Origin: Amanita rubescens
Lineage: Eukaryota > Basidiomycota > Agaricomycetes > Agaricales > Amanitaceae
Length of the DNA stretch: 64,000 nucleotides
NCBI GenBank assembly: GCA_015039365.1
Contig: WION01000226.1
Location: 1-64,000 of the forward strand
Direction of reading: 5' to 3'
In this document: in pieces, positions 56,831 to 64,000 of the stretch
Layout: each line of letters begins with the position of its first letter
Position numbering within the stretch: the first letter of the stretch is position 1
Program-made: the position numbers and the translations under genes
The notes under the pieces: generated by a model
Seen by the model: the letters and a program-made list of their open reading frames with translations, nothing else
What the model was told of the DNA's origin: nothing
Databases searched by the model: none

Positions 56831-57131
56831 TTCCCACAGTTACATTATGGTAGTATTACAAATGAGACTACAAAGACTACATAAAAAGAGTCCTATTTGA
56901 GTCTGTCAGACAGCCTCTGATGAGTCCTATTTGAGTCCATCAGACAGCCTCCAATTAAGTCTGATACCAGTCCAACTGAAAATCCAGTTTTCAAAATTTT
57001 GTAATCTTAATGTAATAAATTCCAATCGGACTCCAATCAGAAAGGGGGGGGACCATAAAGACCTTGGGGAACTGCATTTTTCCAAGATTTTCTACACTAG
57101 GAAAAAGAAAAAAGGTGAAAAAGATAACTAA
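56831..57131. other. Boundary between repeats and genes
   Basis: A short direct repeat (GAGTCCTATTTGAGTC..CAGACAGCCTC, 56888 and 56918) and otherwise nothing recognised. The stop codon of the first host gene is at 57132. Confidence 0.5.
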
Positions 57132-58545
57132 CTAGCCTATAGTCTTGGGTTGCATTTGTCTTCTCATTTGTTCAAGCCGTCTGTGTGGTGAATCATTGTT
57201 CCAAAAACCTTCAAGCTTGGCTGACAACATTGGTAGCCCTTCCTGTTCAATCACAAAAGATGCTGATACAGAAGCATATAGGGTTGCTATAGTACGCATA
57301 AGTATGTATAATTAACATTTAGTACTATTGGTAACAATTACCTTCAACAATGTTTCCAGTCAAGTGAAGACCTGCAGCAAGGCCACCCAAAAAGCTGTTT
57401 CCAGCCCCTAGAATGACCATAGTCACTATACATCTGCAAACATTACATTGTCATACAAACCTGTAACATCAACAATCTTGTCTTGGTCCTCAGGGGTCCA
57501 GAATGCATTGATCCATTGCCCATCTGCCTTCTGATTCTTGATATATGCACCCATTGCACCACTCCTGATTATTATCCAGCCAGAACCTCCACCTATGTTA
57601 TATGCAAGAAACTTATCAGCTGCAGTCTCGATAGTTTGCCTCTGTGGTGGAATTGGAAGGGACAATAGAGATAAAGCTTCTTCAGCATTAGGGCTAGGAA
57701 GAACAATCAATTCAAATGTTTTCATTTGCCAGTTACCTCTACATGGGCCTACCTGAACAGGGAGATGTCTGGAAGGACATGGGTTAGAGCTGGAAGTTCA
57801 CTGGGAATACACCTATCCTATTCAAAAGAGTTGATATCACTTCCCTTCGGTAAATGCAGAAATACATACAGGTATCGGCTCATAAATAGTAACTGGGTTC
57901 CAGTTCCCTATTTCATGAACTTGTGTCATGATGACTGCTGCACGGAGAGGTGAACAAACAAAATGTAACATCCTCGGCCGTGATAACCTTGTCTCGTAAA
58001 GATCACCAGGTGTTATACGCACCCTCGGCGTTAGGTATTGGAATCTGGACGACATTAGGGTGATAGGCAACTGCAGGCCAACTGCACTGACTCTCTGTGC
58101 TCACCCCGATATGAATTTAGTGCACGGGTGGTCAAGCCGTCATCCCGATCTCTGAAAACCCACATCTGCTCCCCGTAATTCATGAGCGCAGCATAGACGT
58201 CCTCCGGGAAATCGCGTCCTCTGTCGATTATCATACCCAACTGGTCTGCTGGTAGCCTATACAGTACAAAGGATATGGTCAATTCCATCGCATTTGAGTT
58301 TAAAGGTCCTGATCCACCATATACGAGCACCAATTGTTGCATATGTCCCCCCACCGCCAATCTGTAAAACATCCACGATCCATCAGGCAGAGTCCCCGAA
58401 GAAGTTAATACTACCAGCTACTTCCCTGCGGAGCAACACTCTTTTCAGTGGCATTTCCACCCTCGTCCATGAATAAGAACTCGTCGATGATGAACATTCC
58501 TAGGGTGACGAAAAGCGGCGGACTTCCAGTGCCAGAGTGAGTCAT
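57132..58545 (-). CDS. MAK32: PfkB-family carbohydrate kinase-like protein (MAK32-like)
   Basis: Minus-strand gene with about seven exons. It starts at ATG 58545 (THSGTGSPPLFVTLGMFIIDEF). Then follow IGGGGTYATIGARIW, LPADQLGMIIDRGRDFP, LTTRALNSYRGEHR-EFQYLTPR, HFVCSPLRA, TIYEPIP-DRCIPSELP, SPNAEEALSLL, the substrate/ATP loop DVTG-AGNSFLGGLAAG (the Asp is the usual PfkB catalytic base) and a C-terminal tail ending KTIG. Introns are GT-AG and 50-75 bases, and their phases fit. The first junction, between SVAPQ and IGGGG, has no clean GT donor in phase. PfkB proteins phosphorylate sugars or similar small molecules; MAK32 itself is known only for a role in dsRNA virus maintenance in yeast. It ends 100 bases from nothing but repeats. 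Confidence 0.85.
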
Positions 58546-58652
58546 CGCGATGTGATTAAGGAGCAATATGCGTGTGACAGTCTCAACAGCTGTATGAGAT
58601 ACTAGTAGGAGATGACAAGATATATAGCAAGCATGGTCTGTCCATCGTCTGC

Positions 58653-59263
58653 TCAATGCCTCTTCCTTCTACTCCTCACCTCCCAGGTTGTCCCCGTCCG
58701 GGCCCGTCGTGCCGGCATCCCTTTTGACTTTCGCCATTCTTCGCGACGGGAATTTCGCGGTCCGTGTGTCGACACTTTAGGTAGATGTGGAGTATTAATG
58801 GGTATCAAATCTGCTAAGATCCGATTAGCAATGCGAGGAAGCTGCGTTGCATCAACACCCGACCTGTCTGCATTTCCTCTTCACCGGGATTTCCGGCTGG
58901 AAGAAAAACGTCAACAATATTGCCAAGAATCGGATAATACGAAGGCCGGGCGATGGAATCCGCAAGAATAAATCAGTGAAGATCTGAGTAACCAATCCTC
59001 AGATAACAACACAAGAGCTCCGGCGTGATATCGCTAGAGTCCAGTAGAGCGAAGATAGGAGAGCAGAACAAACCTGCTACAGCGTCATCCTTCCCGGGTT
59101 CCTCAACTGGTATGTTATCTTCCCCTTTCTCCGACGAGATGACGCGTGCAAGTCTGTCATTTAGTTTCTGCAGACGAGCCGCTTCAGCAGCCGCGTATAC
59201 GCCTGTCTCTCGCTTTTTTGCCCTGTAGGCTCGCTTGACTTTGGACCTAGTAGACTTTGCCAT
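58653..59263 (-). CDS. DUF2423 / LLP-type nucleolar small protein
   Basis: Three exons join in phase: 59263-59074, 58896-58864 and 58810-58653, giving 126 residues. The N-terminus MAKSTRSKVKRAYRAKKRE is the basic DUF2423 signature. The C-terminus KVSTHGPRNSRREEWRKSKG and RRKRH is also typical. Family members (yeast YBL028C, animal LLPH) are nucleolar proteins tied to large ribosomal subunit assembly. The middle exon is only 33 bases. The gene is head-to-head with DPH1 and separated by 85 bases, and its stop is 107 bases upstream of the MAK32-like start on the same strand. The exon structure is my reconstruction and keeps one open frame. Confidence 0.85.
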
Positions 59264-59348
59264 GATAGTTGTGGTCGAGTCAAAAACGTTCCTAAATTAT
59301 GTAATTGTAGATGTACCAAAGATATGTACACATCAATCCCAATTACTT
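59264..59348. promoter_or_regulatory. Shared divergent promoter between the DUF2423 gene and DPH1
   Basis: Only 85 bases separate the two start codons, so regulatory sequence must be shared or lie within the genes. No TATA box is seen. Co-expression is plausible because both serve the translation machinery, but this is inference. Confidence 0.5.
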
Positions 59349-61043
59349 ATGGCCGAGTTCCAAACCTCTGCATCGAGGCCCCGCAAACGGTTCGTGGGCA
59401 GCACTTCATTAAATACGCTTCAATCCGGGACTCGTGCGACACTCGGAAACCAGATACCTGACGATATTTTGCACGACGAGAACCTCAATGCATCCATCAG
59501 GCAATTGCCATCAAATTACTCCTTCGAAGTACACAAGACCATCCATCATATTCGAAAGAACGGTGCAACCACGGTAGGAATACAGATGCCAGAGGGTCTT
59601 CAAATGTTTGCTTGCACTATTGCAGATATAATTGAACAGTAGGCAAACATTGCGCTATTTGTCATTCTGCTGACGGATTCAGTGCAGATTTACGAATGCC
59701 CTGACAATTATTCTTGGAGATGTTACATACGGTGCATGCTGCGTAGACGATTATACTGCCCTTTCCCTGGGTTGTGATATGTTGGTTCACTATGGCCACA
59801 GTTGTCTCGGTATGCTAAATGGTACCTACCTTGTTTTCGCTCTGATCCACAACTGCTATCTTGCAGTCCCGATAGACCAGACACGCATCAAGACCCTCTA
59901 CGTATTTGTGGAGATTTCTATAGACTCTGTTCATCTGGAACAGACCGTTAGATCCAATCTACCAAGCGATCGAGAGGCTTTCCGCGAACTGCTTCTCCGC
60001 AGTGATGACGATGCACACCTTCCCGTTGGAAGTCAGCTCGATCATCTAAATATTGAAGATCCGGGGCAACGTGGCCCTTCACGTACATTAGAACGCACCA
60101 GATTGGCCTTGGTTTCTACAATACAGTTTGCGGCTGCCTTACAGCATTTGAAAGAAGGTCTTTCAGCCAATATCACCGTTTCAAACGATAAACCTGTTGG
60201 TTTATTGCCCCAGAACGTTCAAGGGACGCCGTCTGAACACCACCAGTTTTGGGCAGGGAATTACCAGGTAACAGTACCACGATCAAAGCCACTGTCTCCG
60301 GGAGAAGTCCTGGGATGTACAGCACCTCGACTAAGCAACGTGGACGCGATCTTGTATGCACTCCCATTGTTAGATATGAGAAAAACTGATTATTGCAAGA
60401 TATATTGGGGACGGTCGTTTTCATCTAGAGTCGATCATGATAGCAAACCCGACAGTTCCTGCCTTTCGTTATGATCCATATGCAAAAAAGCTCACTCTGG
60501 AACGATATAATCATCTGGAAATGCAGACAATGAGGAACGAAGCAGTAGAAAGCGCGAAAAAGGATATTCTGGCCTGCTCTCAACCTCCGGACAAAGATTC
60601 CCGACCAGCTTGGGGTGTCATTCTTGGTACGCTGGGACGTCAAGGAAATTTAAAGCAGCTTCAGGTACAAGATCTCTAACGATTTGACTACGACTGACGC
60701 TGTCCAGGCCATCACCAAATATTTCCAATCGACACGATCATCCGTTCCGTACATCCAGATACTACTGTCTGAAATATCACCTGCCAAACTATCACTATTC
60801 AACTCGTATGTATCGGTATTTGTCCAGACGTCGTGCCCACGGCTGTCTATTGATTGGGGATATGCATTCGACCGACCCCTATTGAGCCCGTACGAAACGG
60901 CAGTAGCCGTCGGAGTTGCTAACGGGTGGATGGACGAACGTAAGAAGGAAATTGGAGAATATCCGATGGACTTTTACGCAGGAGGGAGTCCTTGGGCGAC
61001 AGCCAGATTAACTGGCAGCATTCCAGGGGACGTATCGTTATAG
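59349..61043 (+). CDS. DPH1: Diphthamide biosynthesis protein 1 (2-(3-amino-3-carboxypropyl)histidine synthase subunit 1)
   Basis: Five exons (59349-59638, 59688-59809, 59867-60353, 60400-60664, 60708-61043) join in phase to 499 residues. Family blocks are [106 protein letters not shown] and [14 protein letters not shown]. Cysteines in GACC, HSCL and TSCPR are the conserved ligands of the radical-SAM iron-sulphur cluster. With DPH2 it performs the first step of diphthamide formation on eEF2 in the cytosol. An insert of about 70 residues, poor in conservation, lies in exon 3 (60000-60250). Introns are 44-57 bases. Confidence 0.95.
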
Positions 61044-61133
61044 GACTCATGTATATATAATGACATTCTTGCACGTGGAAAACGCGTGGGACGCGACGGT
61101 GACGGAACCGGCATTGCTTCGATCGAAACTTAC

Positions 61134-61646
61134 ATGGCAAGCGATGGTACTGAAAACGATGCACAAAATGCAAAGCCTATAAGGCTCAACATAGCAACAC
61201 GCTTCTATCTGGTGCCTTGCGCAGCATTTACGGTTGGGTCGGTGATTGGACTCGTGCGCGGGGGGCGAACGGCATCACTACGGTTTCTTGCGGAGAACGT
61301 GCACCGGGCTCCAACGACCGTGCAAGGATGGTATTTTTACAACAAGACTAAAAACTACAAAGTAATGCTTGGGGGGTTGAAGGGAGCAGCGTTGGAAGGA
61401 GGGCGACTTGGAGTTGTTGGGTTAGGATGGGTTGGGATGGAGTGGGTCGTGGAGCGAATGGGATGGGGAGAGATGAAAGAGATCGGTGCAGCAATTGGGA
61501 CGGGGGGATTGTACAGTTTGGTTTACAGGGTTGGTTTAAAAACGACACGGCAAATGATCGTACTTGGGGCGGTGACTGGTGCGGCGTTGAAAGGACTCGA
61601 GTTGGCGCGCGGAGGGCTAGACGGACTGGGTCCCCCTATAGATTAA
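61134..61646 (+). CDS. Small glycine-rich membrane protein, unknown function
   Basis: Single open frame of 170 residues from ATG 61134, 91 bases after the DPH1 stop. It starts with an acidic leader, then a hydrophobic segment FYLVPCAAFTVGSVIGLV followed by RGGRTASLRFLAENVHR, GWYFYNKTKNYKVMLGG, and at least two more Gly/Ala-rich helices (GGRLGVVGLGWVGMEWVV, MIVLGAVTGAALKGLEL). The Gly spacing and size recall Tim17/22/23-like inner-membrane proteins, and RTASLRFLAEN is a block I associate with a conserved fungal protein. I cannot prove either link. An in-frame ATG at 61086 would add 16 residues. No intron is needed. Confidence 0.65.
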   Translation: MASDGTENDAQNAKPIRLNIATRFYLVPCAAFTVGSVIGLVRGGRTASLRFLAENVHRAPTTVQGWYFYNKTKNYKVMLGGLKGAALEGGRLGVVGLGWVGMEWVVERMGWGEMKEIGAAIGTGGLYSLVYRVGLKTTRQMIVLGAVTGAALKGLELARGGLDGLGPPID

Positions 61647-61691
61647 AAAGAATGTATAGTTGCTCCACATTTCATCTTCTCCTCTTCCGCC

Positions 61692-64000
61692 ATGCTCAGA
61701 TTCTGGCCTTCGACGCCTTCAGAACAGCTCACCCCAAAGGCCCGCACAGACCGCAACCCGTTCGACGCCGTGCCCTCGCCCACCGCATCAGGCCAAGCGG
61801 ATCTCACGCCCTTGCTATCTACACAACTTTCTCTTCATGCTCCAGAGTTTAAGATGCAACAACCACCCCCCGGTCGTAAAGAGCCATCCAGTTCATCCAT
61901 GTCTTCTATCTCTTCATCATCTACCTCTCCACCTCACACTAGCACTTCCAAGGGTCAGATCCACGTAAAGCTCATTCAGGCTCGCAGTCTCAATGTCCGC
62001 TCAATTCACGCTCGACCCTATGTTGTCGTCCAATTTGAGCAAAACGAGTTTGTCAGTCGAGACCCTACCGACGAAACCGATAAGGAGGTCAAGGGCGTCG
62101 CCACCACTCTCTCTCGCATCAACTCAAGCAACTCCATCGCCACCCTAGCACCCAAGCTCACTGACAAACAGAGGGCTAAATCTGCCAACTCCTCGCCTTC
62201 GTCATCCATATCGTCCAAATCATCAGGGATCGCCAACGGTTTTTTTGGTCGACTTTCACCTCACAATCCAGTTTGGAAACACCAGGTGTCCTTGTATGCT
62301 CTCCGTGGTCCTTGTCTTTACAATCGGCTGACCAACGTCGTTAATCTAGCGATGTCACCTCTGAAGATTCTCTCATCACCTTCACCGTCTATGATCGATC
62401 AGTTTCCGACCTTGGTTTTCTGGGTACTCTTCAAATCAAACCTGCGTTAGCACATGATCACACCGTTGACCAGTGGTACAAGTAAGCCGTTTTTCTCTTG
62501 TTAGATTCCATCTTCCCGATCACCTTGATCACTTGACATTATCTGTTGGACCATCATAACTCAAGTTGCTTGATTTTACAGACTTTTATCGCTAGAAAAT
62601 GAGCCTGTTACCGGAGAGATGCGTGTTCAGATAACTTTTGAGCAATATAAGGCACGGTTATCATCATTATTGTTACCCAGAATGAAGCTTATCAGGGATC
62701 GCTCAGGTTAAACGAGCATTAACTCCACGAGATTTTGAGTTTCTGAAACTCATTGGTCGTGGCACGTTTGGCAAAGTATTCCAGGTTCGCAAAAAGGACA
62801 CGAAGCGGATATTTGCCATGAAAGTCCTCTCAAAAAAGGAGATCGTTGCAAAGAAAGAGATAGCTCACACCATCGGAGAGCGCAAAATTTTGCAGTGCTC
62901 CCTGGAATCTCCTTTTTTAGTGGGCTTGAAATTCAGCTTCCAAACAGATACCGATTTATACCTTGTAACCGACTTCAAAAGTGGGGGCGAATTGTTCTGG
63001 CATTTGCAGCGTGAAACTCGCTTTAGTGAAGAGAGGGCGCGGTTCTATATTGCAGAACTTATACTTGCTCTGGAGCATTTACACAAATACAACATCGTCT
63101 ATAGGTAAGTATGTCGTCTAAGCAAGTTTGCCTTTAAATTTAAACACCTTGTTCAGGGATTTAAAACCGGAAAATATCCTGCTGGATGCAACAGGTCACG
63201 TTGCATTATGCGATTTTGGACTCTCTAAAGCGGATTTGCGCCCTGACGAACTCACCACAACATTCTGTGGCACAACCGAATACCTCGCGCCTGAAATTCT
63301 ATTAGATGAGCAGGGATACTCCAAAATCGTTGATTTCTGGTCCCTCGGTGTGCTTCTCTTTGAAATGTGTTGCGGTTGGAGCCCGTTTTATGCGGAGGAC
63401 ACGCAACAAATGTATAAAAACATTTGTTTTGGCAAAATCCGCTTCCCTAAAGGCGTAATCTGTGAAGATGGGAAACAATTTGTCAAAGGGGTGCGAGCGA
63501 ATATTCCCTTCTACCACGCTCCTTGATTAAGATTATTATTTCCAGCTCTTGAATCGCAATCCCAAGCACCGTCTTGGTGCGCAGCGTGATGCGGAGGAAC
63601 TCAAAGTTCACCCATTTTTCAAAACAATCGATTGGAAGGCCCTTTACCTGAAACAAGTAACACCGCCGTTCAAGCCTGTCGTCGAATCAGACGAGTCAAC
63701 GAATAATTTTGATCCCGAATTCACATCAGCCGACATAGAATCGGATATTGCCAATATGGATCTGGACGAAGAAGATCCTTCAGAGGATTGGGTATCGCAA
63801 TCGATCGCCGCCCCAGTGGATTTGTTCACACCCCTAACGGGCCTCTGGGTAGCGAACGGCGGTTTTCCAAAGCTAGCGGTAATGGGAACACCTCAAATGG
63901 GAACTCCAACGGACGAGGAATACAGATCAAGCGCAAGAAACGGAAGGATGCCGCGGGTAGTCCACTAACGAATAGCGTTCAAGAAAAATTCAAAGGCTTT
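61692..64000 (+). CDS. SCH9: SCH9-type AGC protein kinase with N-terminal C2 domain (3' end beyond window)
   Basis: Exons 61692-62287, 62350-62481, 62582-62651, 62707-63104, 63157-63490 and 63546 onward join in phase. A Ser/Pro-rich leader precedes a C2-like domain (GQIHVKLIQARSLNVRSIHA to VTFEQYK-like end). The kinase then shows GRGTFGKV, AMKVLSKKE (Lys), YRDLKPEN, CDFGLSK and the T-loop TTTFCGTTEYLAPE. KGLLNRNPKHRLGAQRDAEE and NNFDPEFTSADI (turn motif region) follow. The window ends at EKFKGF, the start of the hydrophobic motif. SCH9 acts below TORC1 in nutrient and stress control. One intron (62652-62706) is GC-AG. After about 63840 the frame must shift to reach EKFKGF, and I found no clean intron there. 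Confidence 0.9.

Noticed and set aside
61348..61548. Minus-strand frame opposite the glycine-rich protein
   Set aside because: The plus-strand frame is longer, has a start soon after the DPH1 stop and coherent hydrophobic segments.

Overview
This window reads as nuclear DNA of a filamentous basidiomycete, probably an Agaricomycete. The evidence is short GT-AG introns of about 50 bases in every intact gene, fungal orthologues such as DPH1 and SCH9, and a mobile-element set (Tad1-like LINE, Ty3 and Ty1/copia LTR elements, Tc1, IS630-like DDE, Harbinger-like and hAT-like elements) that I know from mushroom genomes. No species can be named from the sequence alone.

Layout. Positions 1-57,100 are a repeat landscape with no clearly intact host gene. 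Positions 57,132-64,000 are a compact run of five host genes: a MAK32-like PfkB-family gene and a DUF2423 (LLP-type) gene on the minus strand, then DPH1, a glycine-rich small protein and a 3'-truncated SCH9 kinase on the plus strand. The change from repeats to genes is abrupt.

The repeat part in order: a hAT-like foldback element with an 8-bp target duplication (87-1248); Ty3-type LTRs around a pol-less interior (1813-4446); a minus-strand gag element with its 5' LTR (4600-6441); a Ty3 pol remnant (6442-7405) and a copia gag remnant (7720-8980); a second foldback element (9029-9850); solo LTRs, one of which is split by a full-length Tad1-like LINE on the minus strand (10643-18296); degenerate sequence with a 5'-truncated LINE copy (22023-22353); a near-complete Ty1/copia element (23914-30608) whose 5' LTR carries a Tc1 element (24009-25561); many solo LTRs of that copia family (22-42 kb); decayed DDE and Harbinger transposases; a rearranged basidiomycete gene remnant (37.6-39.5 kb); a third foldback element (41625-42708); AT-rich unassigned DNA (43.4-49.3 kb); and a set of interleaved long inverted repeats (49302-55622).

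Insertion order can be read in several places from target-site duplications, for example LINE inside solo LTR and Tc1 inside copia LTR. Many nonsense codons in the element genes are TGA where the family normally has an Arg (CGA) or Trp (TGG) codon, a pattern expected from C-to-T decay of methylated repeats. I found no CRISPR array, rRNA or intact tRNA gene. The most unusual structures are the ACCGGT-rich foldback elements that share an internal hairpin block, the interleaved inverted repeats at 49-56 kb, and the Tc1 element whose ends are themselves palindromic.
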